64,000 nucleotides of DNA from positions 1,054,001 through 1,118,000 of the forward strand of contig NZ_CP013362.1 in assembly GCF_001718315.1 (NCBI RefSeq), in the 5' to 3' direction. Below are positions 1-8,967 of the stretch, piece by piece. Numbering within the stretch: the stretch's first letter is position 1; each line of letters starts with the position of its first letter. The stretch is from Burkholderia diffusa (lineage in GTDB: Bacteria; Pseudomonadota; Gammaproteobacteria; Burkholderiales; Burkholderiaceae). A program made the translations under genes and the position numbers. The notes beneath the pieces were generated by a model, which was given only the letters and a program-made list of their open reading frames with translations, did no database searches and was not told the DNA's origin.

Positions 1-1
1 C

Positions 2-529
2 CGCCAGGGCGTGCTGCAGAACCTCGGTGTGAATCGCGTGCTCGGCGGCATCGTGAACGCGGTGCGCTCGACGCCGTTCATCATCCTGCTGGTCGCGGTC
101 ATTCCGTTCACGCGGCTCGTCACGGGGTCGTCGATCGGCACGGCCGCGGCGGTTGTGCCGCTGACGCTCGCGGCCGCGCCGTTCGTCGCGCGGCTGGTCG
201 AGACCGCGCTGCGCGAAGTCGATCGAGGGCTGATCGAGGCCGCGCAGTCGATGGGCGCGACGACGTCGCAGATCGTCTTCAAGGTGCTGCTGCCCGAATC
301 GCTGCCCGGCATCGTCGCGGGCCTGACGATCACGTTCGTGTCGCTCGTCGGCTACTCGGCGATGGCCGGTGCAATCGGCGGCGGCGGGCTCGGCGATCTC
401 GGGATCCGTTACGGCTACCAGCGTTATCTGCCGGAAGTAATGTGGACGGTCGTCGCGATCCTGATCGTGTTCGTGCAGATCGTGCAATCGTTCGGCGACT
501 GGCTCGTGCGCCGGCTGAGCCACAAGTAA
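2..529 (+). CDS. metI: D-methionine ABC transporter permease MetI (5' end outside window)
   Basis: This is the inner-membrane permease of the MetNIQ methionine importer. Only the last 176 residues are present, because the reading frame is already open at base 2. It has several hydrophobic segments and the cytoplasmic EAA loop (EAAQSMGAT) that contacts the ATPase, followed by the conserved glycine-rich GAIGGGGLGDLGIRYGY stretch typical of MetI. It ends in a TAA 27 bases before metQ, so the two form one operon. The ATPase gene metN is expected just upstream, outside the window. The family assignment is secure; substrate stereochemistry is inferred from the family. Confidence 0.95.
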   Translation, partial: RQGVLQNLGVNRVLGGIVNAVRSTPFIILLVAVIPFTRLVTGSSIGTAAAVVPLTLAAAPFVARLVETALREVDRGLIEAAQSMGATTSQIVFKVLLPESLPGIVAGLTITFVSLVGYSAMAGAIGGGGLGDLGIRYGYQRYLPEVMWTVVAILIVFVQIVQSFGDWLVRRLSHK

Positions 530-556
530 AAACGACATTCACAGGTAGGGGAGACG

Positions 557-1351
557 ATGCAACGACGTTTCATGCTGAAATTCGCGGCCGCGCTCGGCGC
601 GGTCGCGCTGTGCGCCAGCGCGCACGCGCAGGCCGAAACCATCAAGGTGGGCGTGACGGGCGGCCCGCACGCGCAGATCATGGACGTGGTGAAGAAGGTC
701 GCGGCCAAGAGCGGCCTCGACATTCGCATCGTCGAATTCTCCGATTACGTGCAGCCGAACGCGGCGCTCGCGTCGGGCGATCTCGACGCGAACAGCTACC
801 AGCACGATCCTTATCTGCAGGCGCAGGTGAGGGATCGCGGCTACAAGCTGATCAAGGTCGCGGATACCGTCACGTTTCCGATGGGCATCTATTCGAAGCG
901 GGTGAAGTCGCTGGCCGAGTTGAAGCCCGGCGCGCGCATCGCGGTGCCGAACGATCCGACCAATGGCGGCCGCGCGCTGCTGTTGCTGCAGAAGCAGGGG
1001 CTGCTGAAGCTGCGTGCGGACGCAGGGCTGAAGGCGACGCCGCTCGACATCGTCGACAATCCGCGCAAGCTGAAGATCGTCGAACTTGATGCGGCACAGA
1101 TTCCGCGCTCGCTCGGCGACGTCGACGCTGCGGCTATCAACACCAACTACGCGATGGAAGCTGGGTTGAAGCCGAAACAGGACGCGATCGCGATCGAGGG
1201 CCCGAACGGTCCTTACGCGAACATTCTCGCGATTCGCGAGGCTGACCGGGGCAAGCCGTGGGTCGCGAAGCTGGTCGCGGCCTACCACTCCGCGGATGTG
1301 AAGCAGTTCATCGAACAGAAGTTTGGCGGCGCGGTCATCGCCGCCTGGTAA
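557..1351 (+). CDS. metQ: Methionine-binding periplasmic protein MetQ (NlpA family)
   Basis: This is the substrate-binding component that delivers methionine to MetNI. The 264-residue protein starts with a positively charged, hydrophobic signal sequence (residues 1-26), followed by the family opening ETIKVGVTGGPHAQIMDVVK. The segments LASGDLDANSYQHDPYL and VPNDPTNGGRALLLLQ match the NlpA fold. The leader has a Cys in VALCAS but lacks a canonical small residue before it. Cleavage after AHA to give a soluble periplasmic protein therefore looks as likely as lipidation. A GGGGAG ribosome site precedes the ATG, and a strong terminator follows. Confidence 0.95.
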   Translation: MQRRFMLKFAAALGAVALCASAHAQAETIKVGVTGGPHAQIMDVVKKVAAKSGLDIRIVEFSDYVQPNAALASGDLDANSYQHDPYLQAQVRDRGYKLIKVADTVTFPMGIYSKRVKSLAELKPGARIAVPNDPTNGGRALLLLQKQGLLKLRADAGLKATPLDIVDNPRKLKIVELDAAQIPRSLGDVDAAAINTNYAMEAGLKPKQDAIAIEGPNGPYANILAIREADRGKPWVAKLVAAYHSADVKQFIEQKFGGAVIAAW

Positions 1352-1396
1352 CACGTGGTGCTGGGCGCGCCCGGTGACGATTAGAGTCGATGATCG

Positions 1397-1430
1397 AAAA
1401 CCCGGGCTTTGCGTCCGGGTTTTTTCTCTT
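1397..1430 (+). terminator. Rho-independent terminator after metQ
   Basis: A perfect 9-bp stem (AAAACCCGG at 1397-1405, CCGGGTTTT at 1415-1423) with a 9-base loop runs into a T-rich tract. It closes the metIQ operon. Confidence 0.9.
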
Positions 1431-1580
1431 TTAAAATAGAACGACCGTTCGCTATTGCCGGCGCGCCGCAGAGGAGCGCTATCCTCGATAGCCACGATGG
1501 ATTGGTCCGCTTGGCCGCGCAGTCATGAGGCCTCGCTATAGAATGGCCTCTGGTCGTATTCGTAACTTTGGAGCGTGTGC

Positions 1581-2330
1581 ATGAAAATCCTGGTGCCAGT
1601 GAAAAGAGTGGTCGATTACAACGTGAAGGTCCGCGTGAAGTCGGACAACACGGGCGTCGACATCGCGAACGTGAAGATGTCGATGAACCCGTTTGACGAA
1701 ATCGCCGTTGAAGAAGCCGTGCGCCTGAAGGAAGCGGGTGTGGCGACCGAAGTGATCGCCGTGTCGGTCGGCGTTGCACAGGCGCAGGAAACGCTGCGCA
1801 CGGCGCTGGCGATCGGCGCGGATCGCGCGATCCTCGTCGAGTCGAACGACGGCGTCGAGCCGCTGGCCGTCGCGAAGATCCTGAAGGCGCTGGTCGACAA
1901 GGAGCAGCCGCAACTCGTGATCCTCGGCAAGCAGGCAATCGACGACGATTCGAACCAGACGGGCCAGATGCTGGCCGCGCTGGCGGGTCTGCCGCAAGCG
2001 ACGTTCGCATCGAAGGTCACGATCGCCGACGGTAAGGCCACGGTCGCACGTGAAGTCGACGGCGGCGCGGAAACGCTGTCGCTTCAACTGCCGGCGGTCG
2101 TCACGACGGATCTGCGCCTGAACGAGCCGCGCTACGTGACGCTGCCGAACATCATGAAGGCGAAGAAGAAGCCGCTGGAAACGGTGAAGCCGGAAGACCT
2201 GGGCGTGGACGTCGCGCCGCGTCTGAAGACGCTGAAGGTGGCCGAGCCGCCGAAGCGCGCGGCCGGCGTGAAGGTGCCGGACGTGAAGACGCTGGTCGAG
2301 AAGCTGAAGACCGAAGCCAAGGTGCTGTAA
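1581..2330 (+). CDS. etfB: Electron transfer flavoprotein beta subunit
   Basis: This is the small subunit of the soluble FAD/AMP-containing electron carrier that takes electrons from acyl-CoA and other dehydrogenases and passes them to ETF:quinone oxidoreductase. The 249 residues begin [17 protein letters not shown], the usual start of the family. The ETF-beta signature lies around [21 protein letters not shown] chose the ATG at 1581 because the GTG six bases upstream adds only two non-conserved residues. The gene is 16 bases upstream of etfA, in the usual etfBA pair. Confidence 0.98.
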   Translation: MKILVPVKRVVDYNVKVRVKSDNTGVDIANVKMSMNPFDEIAVEEAVRLKEAGVATEVIAVSVGVAQAQETLRTALAIGADRAILVESNDGVEPLAVAKILKALVDKEQPQLVILGKQAIDDDSNQTGQMLAALAGLPQATFASKVTIADGKATVAREVDGGAETLSLQLPAVVTTDLRLNEPRYVTLPNIMKAKKKPLETVKPEDLGVDVAPRLKTLKVAEPPKRAAGVKVPDVKTLVEKLKTEAKVL

Positions 2331-2346
2331 GAGGGAGCGGAAAGAA

Positions 2347-3282
2347 ATGACGATTCTGGTGATTGCAGAACATGACAACGCGTCGATCAAGGCCGCGACG
2401 CTGAACACGGTGGCGGCGGCTGCGAAGATCGGCGGTGACGTTCACGTGCTGGTCGCGGGGCACAACGCGCAGGGCGCGGCCGATGCGGCAGCGAAGATCG
2501 CAGGTGTTACGAAGGTGCTGCTGGCCGACGCGCCGCAACTGGCCGAAGGCCTGGCGGAAAACGTCGAGGCGACCGCGCTGAACATCGCGAAGGACTACTC
2601 GCACATCCTCGCGCCGGCAACCGCCTATGGCAAGAACGTCGCGCCGCGCATCGCGGCGAAGCTCGACGTCGCGCAGATCTCGGACATCACGGCGGTCGAT
2701 TCGGCCGATACGTTCGAACGTCCGATCTACGCAGGCAACGCGATCGCGACGGTGCAGTCGAGCGATCCGATCAAGGTGATCACGGTGCGCGCGACGGGTT
2801 TCGATCCGGTTGCGGCCGAAGGCGGCAGTGCAGCGGTCGAGAAGATCGAAGCCGCGGCCGATGCCGGCAAATCGCAGTTCGTCAGCCGTGAAGTGACGAA
2901 GCTGGACCGTCCGGAGCTGACCAGCGCGAGCATCATCGTGTCGGGCGGTCGCGGTCTGGGCAGCGGCGAGAACTACACGAAGGTTCTCGAGCCGCTGGCC
3001 GACAAGCTGAGCGCGGCGCTGGGCGCATCGCGCGCGGCAGTCGACGCGGGCTACGTGCCGAACGACTACCAGGTCGGCCAGACCGGCAAGATCGTCGCGC
3101 CGCAGCTGTATATCGCGGTCGGCATCTCGGGTGCGATCCAGCACCTGGCCGGCATGAAGGATTCGAAGGTAATCGTCGCGATCAACAAGGATCCGGAAGC
3201 GCCGATCTTCAGCGTGGCCGACTATGGCCTCGTCGGCGATCTGTTCTCGCTCGTGCCGGAACTGGTCAACGAACTCGGCTGA
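2347..3282 (+). CDS. etfA: Electron transfer flavoprotein alpha subunit
   Basis: This is the FAD-binding large subunit of ETF, 311 residues. The C-terminal FAD domain carries the ETF-alpha signature, starting [20 protein letters not shown] and ending in the VAIN motif. The segment [15 protein letters not shown] just before it contacts the flavin in known structures. It is translated from an ATG behind a purine-rich GAGGGAGCGGAAAG leader, directly after etfB, and is followed by a terminator. Beta-oxidation and amino-acid dehydrogenases elsewhere in the genome are the expected electron donors. Confidence 0.98.
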   Translation: MTILVIAEHDNASIKAATLNTVAAAAKIGGDVHVLVAGHNAQGAADAAAKIAGVTKVLLADAPQLAEGLAENVEATALNIAKDYSHILAPATAYGKNVAPRIAAKLDVAQISDITAVDSADTFERPIYAGNAIATVQSSDPIKVITVRATGFDPVAAEGGSAAVEKIEAAADAGKSQFVSREVTKLDRPELTSASIIVSGGRGLGSGENYTKVLEPLADKLSAALGASRAAVDAGYVPNDYQVGQTGKIVAPQLYIAVGISGAIQHLAGMKDSKVIVAINKDPEAPIFSVADYGLVGDLFSLVPELVNELG

Positions 3283-3324
3283 CACGGCGTGACTTGACGC
3301 TTCGGCGGCAAGTACGCAACACGA

Positions 3325-3349
3325 GGGGCGCGATGAGCGCCCCTTTTTT
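3325..3349 (+). terminator. Rho-independent terminator after etfA
   Basis: A 7-bp perfect stem GGGGCGC/GCGCCCC with a short loop is followed by six T residues. It ends the etfBA transcript. Confidence 0.9.
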
Positions 3350-3587
3350 GTGCAATGACGGAAGAGGGCGCGGTGTTTTGGCGGGCGGCGAGCCCTGCTC
3401 GCTCGATGTCGCAAGGAACATGTCGTCGTAAGGGCGGGTGGGCCGGAAGCGTCGATCGTCAACCATGCGCGAGTTGGCGGAAGCCTGTATCGGGCCCGCA
3501 ACGCACCCGCTGTAATGAAAAAGGCGCCCCCGAGGGCGCCTTTTTCGTTGATGCGGACCGGCCTGCGTTGCGGCGGGCCGATCCGAC
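3350..3587. other. Intergenic spacer between convergent etfA and dadA
   Basis: Apart from the dadA terminator at 3518-3545, no gene or recognisable signal is seen. Open frames here have no family features and no ribosome site. Confidence 0.6.
3518..3545 (-). terminator. Terminator downstream of dadA
   Basis: AAAAAGGCGCCC pairs with GGGCGCCTTTTT around a short loop. The run of A residues on the plus strand gives a U tract on the minus-strand transcript, and the hairpin is symmetric enough to act in both directions. It lies 43 bases beyond the dadA stop codon. Confidence 0.88.
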
Positions 3588-4874
3588 TCATGCGTATGCC
3601 GGGCGCGTCTGGCCGGCCACGTCCTTCAGGTAGCGATGCACCGACAGGTCGTCGGCCTGGATGGCCGGCTTCTTGCCCGAGATCAGGTCTGCGAGCAGCT
3701 GGCCCGACCCGCACGACATCGTCCACCCGAGCGTGCCGTGGCCGGTGTTCATAAACAGGTTCGAGACCGGCGTGCGGCCGACGATCGGCGTGCCGTCCGG
3801 CGTCATCGGACGCAGGCCTGTCCAGAACGTTGCCTTCGACGTGTCGCCGCCACCCGGGAACAGGTCGTTCACGCACATTTCAAGCGTCTCGCGACGGGCG
3901 GCACGCAGGTTCTTGTCGAAGCCGACGATCTCCGCCATGCCGCCGACGCGGATGCGCTGGTCGAAACGCGTGATCGCGATCTTGTAGGTTTCGTCCAGCA
4001 CCGTCGACACGGGCGCGGCCGTCTCGTCGACGATCGGCGCGGTGATCGAATAGCCCTTCAGCGGGTAGACGGGGATCTTCATCAGATTCGAGACGAAGCT
4101 GGTCGAGTACGACCCGAGCGCGACGACATACGCATCCGCACGCACCGTCTCGCTGCCGCACTGCACGCCGGCGATCCTGCCGCCCGCGATCGCCAGTGCA
4201 TCGATGGGCGTGTTGTAGCGGAATTTCACGCCGAGCGATTCCGCGAGCGCCGCGAGGCGCGTCGTGAACAGCTGGCAATCACCCGTTTCATCGCCCGGCA
4301 GGCGCAGGCCGCCCGTCAGCTTGTGCGACACGGCGGCGAGCGCCGGTTCGGCATTCTTGAGCTCGGCCGGCGACAGCAGTTCGAACGGTACGTTCGCTTC
4401 CTGCAGCACCGCGATGTCCTTGGCCGCGCCGTCGAGTTGCTGCTGCGTGCGGAACAGCTGCAGCGTGCCGCCCGTGCGGCCTTCGTACTGGATGCCCGTG
4501 TCGGCACGCAGCGCCTGCAGGCAATCGCGGCTGTATTCGGCGAGGCGGACCATGCGGCCCTTGTTGACTGCATAGCGCTCTGCCGTGCAGTTGCGCAGCA
4601 TCTGCCACATCCACTGGAGCTGGAAACGCGTGCCGTCAAGGCGGATCGCGAGCGGCGCGTGCTTCTCGAACATCCATTTGACGGCCTTCAGCGGCACGCC
4701 GGGCGCCGCCCACGGCGCCGCATAACCGGGCGAGATCTGACCTGCGTTCGCGAAGCTCGTCTCGAGCGCCGGGCCGGCTTCCCGGTCGATCACCGTGACT
4801 TCATGGCCGGCGCGCGCGAGGTAATACGCGCTTGCCACGCCCACCACACCGCTGCCCAGAATGACGACTCGCAT
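3588..4874 (-). CDS. dadA: D-amino acid dehydrogenase (DadA)
   Basis: This FAD enzyme at the inner membrane oxidises D-amino acids, classically D-alanine, to 2-oxo acids and feeds electrons to the respiratory chain. The protein has 428 residues, close to the family norm of about 432. It opens with the dinucleotide-binding motif [17 protein letters not shown] and ends with the DAO-family segment [17 protein letters not shown] and [25 protein letters not shown] ribosome site precedes the ATG. It is divergent from an Lrp-type gene across an AT-rich 144-base gap, the arrangement expected if that regulator controls it. Confidence 0.97.
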   Translation of the reverse strand: MRVVILGSGVVGVASAYYLARAGHEVTVIDREAGPALETSFANAGQISPGYAAPWAAPGVPLKAVKWMFEKHAPLAIRLDGTRFQLQWMWQMLRNCTAERYAVNKGRMVRLAEYSRDCLQALRADTGIQYEGRTGGTLQLFRTQQQLDGAAKDIAVLQEANVPFELLSPAELKNAEPALAAVSHKLTGGLRLPGDETGDCQLFTTRLAALAESLGVKFRYNTPIDALAIAGGRIAGVQCGSETVRADAYVVALGSYSTSFVSNLMKIPVYPLKGYSITAPIVDETAAPVSTVLDETYKIAITRFDQRIRVGGMAEIVGFDKNLRAARRETLEMCVNDLFPGGGDTSKATFWTGLRPMTPDGTPIVGRTPVSNLFMNTGHGTLGWTMSCGSGQLLADLISGKKPAIQADDLSVHRYLKDVAGQTRPAYA

Positions 4875-4964
4875 AGCTGCTCCAGATGGAAGGATCAGGG
4901 CGAGGCCGGGCGCACATGCGTCTCCGTGTAACCTCTAGCTGATCTAGTTTTTTGCGCTATGGTA

Positions 4965-4992
4965 TTGTCGAATGTGTAGGTTTTGTTATCGT
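4965..4992 (+). promoter_or_regulatory. Candidate promoter for the Lrp-type gene in an AT-rich divergent region
   Basis: TTGTCG (4965-4970) and TATCGT (4987-4992) are separated by 16 bases, a weak sigma-70 match. The surrounding 4930-5018 region is much richer in A and T than the neighbourhood, as expected for Lrp binding between dadA and its regulator. Confidence 0.35.
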
Positions 4993-5018
4993 ATTTTTCA
5001 GGTTTTCAGCATAAACAA

Positions 5019-5507
5019 ATGAGAACGCAACGTCAGCCAGTACGCTCGCTCGACAAGCTCGACCGCCGCATCCTCAAACTGCTCCAGGACGACGGCCGGA
5101 TGGCGATGAAGGACCTCGCGGAGCAGGTCGGGCTGACCGTCACGCCCTGCATCGAACGCGTGCGGCGCATGGAGCGCGACGGTGTCATCACCGGTTATCA
5201 CGCACGGGTCGATCCGGGACAGCTCGGCGCCGCGCTGTTGGTGTTCGTCGAGATCACGCTTGGCCACAAGGGCGGCAACATGTTCGAGCAGTTCCGGCGC
5301 GAAGTGATGAAGATCGACGAGGTGCTCGAATGCCATCTCGTGTCCGGCGACTTCGACTACCTGATCAAGGCGCGGATTGGTGAAATGGCCGACTATCGCA
5401 AGCTGCTGGGCGACATCCTGCTGCAGCTGCCCGGCGCGGTACAGTCGAAGAGCTATGTCGTGATGGAAGAAATCAAGGAGACGCTGACGATCTCGGTCGG
5501 CGAATGA
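5019..5507 (+). CDS. lrp: Lrp/AsnC-family transcriptional regulator
   Basis: This is a DNA-binding regulator that responds to amino acids. The 162-residue protein has an N-terminal winged helix-turn-helix (DKLDRRILKLLQDDGRMAMK, then LAEQVGLTVTPCIERVRRME) and a C-terminal RAM effector domain (GGNMFEQFRREV, VLECHLVSGDFDYLIKAR). I chose the ATG at 5019 because the conserved region begins shortly after it; an upstream GTG would add 12 unconserved residues. Divergence from dadA suggests it regulates D-alanine or L-amino-acid catabolism. That target is inferred from position only. Confidence 0.95.
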   Translation: MRTQRQPVRSLDKLDRRILKLLQDDGRMAMKDLAEQVGLTVTPCIERVRRMERDGVITGYHARVDPGQLGAALLVFVEITLGHKGGNMFEQFRREVMKIDEVLECHLVSGDFDYLIKARIGEMADYRKLLGDILLQLPGAVQSKSYVVMEEIKETLTISVGE

Positions 5508-5564
5508 CCGTGGCTGCGGCCCGCAGTCCGCCCCTCTATCTCACCCTTGGCATGATGCACCCAA

Positions 5565-5584
5565 TACTGTATAAATGTACAGTA
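5565..5584 (+). promoter_or_regulatory. LexA-type SOS box upstream of the radical SAM gene
   Basis: TACTGTATAAATGTACAGTA contains CTGT-N8-ACAG (5567-5582), the consensus for LexA operators in proteobacteria. It sits at the centre of a larger perfect inverted repeat: 16-base arms at 5556-5571 and 5578-5593 around a 6-base spacer. It lies 15 bases upstream of the ATG at 5599, in a position to block transcription. Confidence 0.85.
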
Positions 5585-5598
5585 TTGGGTGCAGGCGA

Positions 5599-6777
5599 AT
5601 GGGTGAGCGCATGGACGGCCGGTCCGACAACGAATTTCCGATAGCGCCGCCGGCGCCCCGCAAGGGGCGCGGTGCGGTCGACAACCTCCAGGGGCGATAC
5701 GAAACGGCGCTGCGCGAAGCGGTCGACGACGGCTGGACGCACGAATCGGACGATGCCGATCTACCCGCTCCACTGCGCACGCAGGTGTTCGAGGAGCGTG
5801 CGAAGAGCATCCTGACGCACAACCAGTCGCCGGACATACCGTTCAGCGTGTCGCTCAATCCGTATCGCGGTTGCGAGCATGGCTGCATTTACTGTTTTGC
5901 GCGGCCGACCCACAGTTATCTCGGTCTGTCCCCGGGCCTCGATTTCGAGAGCCGCATCTATGCGAAGGTCAACGCGGCCGAATTGCTCGAGCGCGAGATT
6001 TCGCGCAAGCGCTACGTGCCGGAGCCGATCGCGCTCGGCGTCAACACCGACGCATACCAGCCGGTCGAGCGCGATCTGCGCATCACGCGCAGCGTGATCC
6101 AGGTGATGCACGATCACGGGCTGCCGTTCGCCGCGATCACAAAATCATCGCTGATCGAGCGCGACCTGGACCTGCTGGCTCCGATGGCCGAGCGCGGCCA
6201 GGTGATGGCCGCGGTCACGATCACGACGCTCGATGCCGATCTCGCGCGCACGCTCGAGCCACGCGCGGCGACGCCGGCGCGCCGGCTGCGCACGATCCGC
6301 GCATTGCGCGACGCGGGCGTGCCGGTGGGCGTCAGCATTGCGCCGATCATCCCGTTCGTCACCGAGCCGGACATGGAGCGCGTGCTGGAAGCCTGTGCGG
6401 AAGCCGGCGCGACACACGCGAGTTACATCATCCTGCGGCTGCCGTGGGAGGTCGCGCCGCTGTTCAAGAACTGGCTTGCCGTGCATTTCCCCGATCGCGC
6501 GGAGCGCGTGATGAACCGCGTGCGCGACATGCGCGGCGGGAAGGACTACGACTCGGATTTCTCGAAGCGGATGAAGGGCGAGGGAATCTGGGCCGACCTG
6601 TTGCGGCAGCGGTTCCGTCAGGCCGTCAAGCGGCTCGGGCTGAACGAGCGCGCGAACGGCATTCTGGATCTCTCGCAGTTTCGCGGTGCGCCGCAGACTG
6701 GGGCGGCAGCGCAGCGCGTGGCGGCGGGCGCGAACGGCGCGAAGTCGCGTGACGACGTTCAGCTGAGTTTGTTCTGA
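5599..6777 (+). CDS. PA0069-family radical SAM protein (SplB-like)
   Basis: This is a radical S-adenosylmethionine enzyme of the PA0069/SplB-related group, related to spore photoproduct lyase; the reaction is not established. From the ATG at 5599 it is 392 residues. The [4Fe-4S] motif is CEHGCIYC (Cys92, Cys96, Cys99), preceded by SVSLNPYRG. Later segments include GVNTDAYQPVERD, FAAITKSSLIERDLDLL and GVSIAPIIPFVTEPDME. An ATG at 5611 has a better ribosome site (GGGTGAG) and is an alternative start. An ATG at 5575 lies inside the operator and is unlikely. The upstream LexA-type box implies induction by DNA damage, consistent with a repair or nucleic-acid role. Confidence 0.9.
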   Translation: MGERMDGRSDNEFPIAPPAPRKGRGAVDNLQGRYETALREAVDDGWTHESDDADLPAPLRTQVFEERAKSILTHNQSPDIPFSVSLNPYRGCEHGCIYCFARPTHSYLGLSPGLDFESRIYAKVNAAELLEREISRKRYVPEPIALGVNTDAYQPVERDLRITRSVIQVMHDHGLPFAAITKSSLIERDLDLLAPMAERGQVMAAVTITTLDADLARTLEPRAATPARRLRTIRALRDAGVPVGVSIAPIIPFVTEPDMERVLEACAEAGATHASYIILRLPWEVAPLFKNWLAVHFPDRAERVMNRVRDMRGGKDYDSDFSKRMKGEGIWADLLRQRFRQAVKRLGLNERANGILDLSQFRGAPQTGAAAQRVAAGANGAKSRDDVQLSLF

Positions 6778-6799
6778 TCTGGCCGACGTATGTCGGCAC

Positions 6800-7267
6800 T
6801 TACTGCGAGATTTGCTTCGCCGCTTCGACTTGCGATTCGAAGTACGTCTGGAACGACAGCGCGAGTGCGGTCATCAGCAGGAACGCGCCGATCAGCAGCG
6901 AGAAGATCACGATGAAGATCACCGTCCAGCCTGACCGGCTGTGCTTGCCGGTGTCAGCATTGAATTGCGCGTCCCATTTCTCGTCGGGGCGCAGGCCGTA
7001 GACGAGCGCGGCGAGGAACGCGGCGAGAAGCGAGATCGCACCCGGCACGGCGAGCCACCAGCCGAGGCTGGCACTGCGCTGGGTGGCGGCGAGCAGCAGG
7101 AACCCCGGGATCCCGACGATCGTCGCGAGCAGGTGCGCCCAGCCGTACACGTCGCGAAAGCCGTACAGGTAGAAGCGGTGCGCACCGAGCGAACCGATGA
7201 GGAATGCGAGGGCTGCGGTGAGCGTCTTGGAGCGGAAGCGGCGGGGCGATGCGGTGCTGCTGGACAT
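6800..7267 (-). CDS. TM2-domain membrane protein
   Basis: This is a 155-residue integral membrane protein of unknown function. After a basic N-terminus (MSSSTASPRRFRSKTLTAAL) it has the TM2 signature FLIGSLGAHRFYLYGFRDV. Further hydrophobic segments are LLATIVGIPGFLLLA, AISLLAAFLAALVYGL and a C-terminal one, VIFIVIFSLLIGAFLLM. The ATG at 7267 starts the conserved part; the longer frame upstream is arginine-rich and looks non-coding. It runs opposite to the radical SAM gene, with only 22 bases between the two stop codons. No function can be derived from context. Confidence 0.85.
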   Translation of the reverse strand: MSSSTASPRRFRSKTLTAALAFLIGSLGAHRFYLYGFRDVYGWAHLLATIVGIPGFLLLAATQRSASLGWWLAVPGAISLLAAFLAALVYGLRPDEKWDAQFNADTGKHSRSGWTVIFIVIFSLLIGAFLLMTALALSFQTYFESQVEAAKQISQ

Positions 7268-7377
7268 GGATGGCGGCGGATTGTCGTTGGCATGGGTGGC
7301 CGGCAGGCCGGCGCGGGGCGCTCGGCCCGGCTCGCATTCTACGATGCTCGGTCGGGCCCGGTCACCCCTTGCCTGCG

Positions 7378-8517
7378 TCAAGGTGCCGCATAGGTGATGC
7401 GGTAGATGGTGCCTGCGTAGTCGTCGCTGACGAGCAGCGAGCCGTCCGGTAGCGGCAGTACGTCGGCCGGGCGCCCCCACACGGTGCCGTCCGCGCGCAG
7501 CCAGCCCGTGATGAACGGGGTCTGGCTTGCGTGGCTGCCGTCGGCCGACACGACCACGCGCATCACGCGGTAGCCGACCTTCGTGCTGCGATTCCACGAA
7601 CCGTGCTCGGCAATGAAGATGTTGTTGCGATATGACGCCGGAAACATCGGCCCCGTATAGAAGCGCATGCCGAGTGCCGCGACGTGCGCGCCGAGTTTCA
7701 GCACGGGCGGCGCGTAGCGGCGGCACACGTCGGTGCTCCCGAATTCAGGGTCGGGCGTGTCGCCGCCGTGGCAGTATGGAAAGCCGAAATCGAGGCCGGC
7801 GCGCGGCGCACGGTTCAGCTTGTCGTCGGGCGTGTCGTCGCCCATCAGGTCGCGCCCGTTGTCGGTGAACCACAGCTCGCGCGAATCGGGATGCCAGGCG
7901 AAGCCGACGGTATTGCGCACGCCGCGGGCAAACACTTCTCGGCCGCTGCCGTCCGCGTTCATGCGTGCGATGATTGCGTATCGACCGCGATCGGCTAGGC
8001 ACACGTTGCACGGTGCGCCGGTCGGCACGTAGAGCTTGCCGTCGGGGCCGAATGCGATGAATTTCCAGCCGTGGTTGTGATCGGTCGGTAGCGCGTCCGT
8101 CACGACTGCTGGCGCCGGAGGCTTGGCAAGCCGGTCGTCGATGTGGTCGAGCCGCAGAATGCGCGACACGGCAGAGATATAGAGTGCTCCATCGCGATAC
8201 GCGACGCCGACGGGCATGTCGAGCCCCGATGCGATCACGTGGCGGGCCGTGATCCGGCCCCCCTGCATCACAAATGCATGCACGCGGCCTTCCCGCGAGC
8301 CGACATATAGGATTCCGCGCGGCGACCATGCCATTTCGCGGGCGGTCGGCACGGCGTCGGTCAGCACGTCGACGTGGAAGCCAGGTGGCACGACGAGTTT
8401 GTCCACCGGCGGCGCGGCGCGGGCCGCGGTGGCTGCAAGACAGGTGACGAAGGCGGTCAGCAGGCCCGCGAGGCGGCGCGGCGCGCGGCGCACCGGGGTG
8501 ACGCGGAATAGCGGCAT
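7378..8517 (-). CDS. Exported PQQ-type sugar (sorbosone) dehydrogenase-like beta-propeller
   Basis: This 379-residue periplasmic protein has a signal peptide ending near ATAARAAPP. It belongs to the soluble glucose/sorbosone dehydrogenase propeller family, whose members use PQQ to oxidise sugars or aldehydes. Recognisable segments are [81 protein letters not shown] and [19 protein letters not shown]. The paired cysteines in [11 protein letters not shown] are shared by this subgroup. No cytochrome domain is fused. The true substrate is unknown. The ATG at 8517 is chosen because it opens the signal peptide. Confidence 0.88.
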
Positions 8518-8595
8518 GGCGGCGGTGAGCGTCGTGGATACGGCGATTGTATGCCCGGCCCGCAGCGCGTCCGTGGAATTTTTGCGCGTAAGTGT

Positions 8596-8624
8596 TTGTT
8601 GTGGCTTTGGTTTCCGGCTATAAT
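8596..8624 (+). promoter_or_regulatory. Sigma-70 promoter for rpsP-rimM-trmD-rplS
   Basis: TTGTTG (8596-8601), a 17-base spacer and a perfect TATAAT (8619-8624) place the transcription start near 8631, about 40 bases ahead of rpsP. Confidence 0.8.
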
Positions 8625-8670
8625 CGCACGTTTCAGTAGTTTCGAACCCGGTTTTCCCGAAGGATTTCAT

Positions 8671-8925
8671 ATGGTTATCATCCGTCTGGCTCGCGGCGGC
8701 TCGAAGAAGCGCCCGTTCTACAACATCGTTGCTACCGATTCGCGCAACCGTCGTGACGGCCGCTTCATCGAGCGCGTCGGCTTCTACAACCCGGTCGCTA
8801 CGAAGGGCGAATCGCTGCGTATCGCTCAGGACCGCCTGACGTACTGGCAAGGCGTTGGCGCGCAACTGTCGCCGACCGTCCAGCGTCTCGTGAAGGAAGC
8901 GCAAAAGGCGCAACCGGCTGCCTAA
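8671..8925 (+). CDS. rpsP: 30S ribosomal protein S16
   Basis: This small-subunit protein of 84 residues begins [20 protein letters not shown], and the family pattern [13 protein letters not shown] follows. The ATG at 8671 directly follows a GAAGGA ribosome site; upstream codons in the same frame are not S16-like. It is the first gene of the conserved rpsP-rimM-trmD-rplS operon, which couples ribosomal proteins to ribosome maturation and tRNA modification. Confidence 0.99.
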
Positions 8926-8967
8926 CATGGCGCGGTGTGCCGGTCGTGCCGGCTGCAAGGAGCATTA

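Noticed and set aside
1511-1550. Inverted repeat GAGGCC/GGCCTC with a -10-like TATAGA before etfB
   Set aside because: The repeat is only six bases with a 12-base gap, and no -35 element lies at correct spacing.
5575-5598. ATG at 5575 as start of the radical SAM gene
   Set aside because: It lies within the LexA-type operator, at or before any transcription start the operator could control, and adds unconserved residues.
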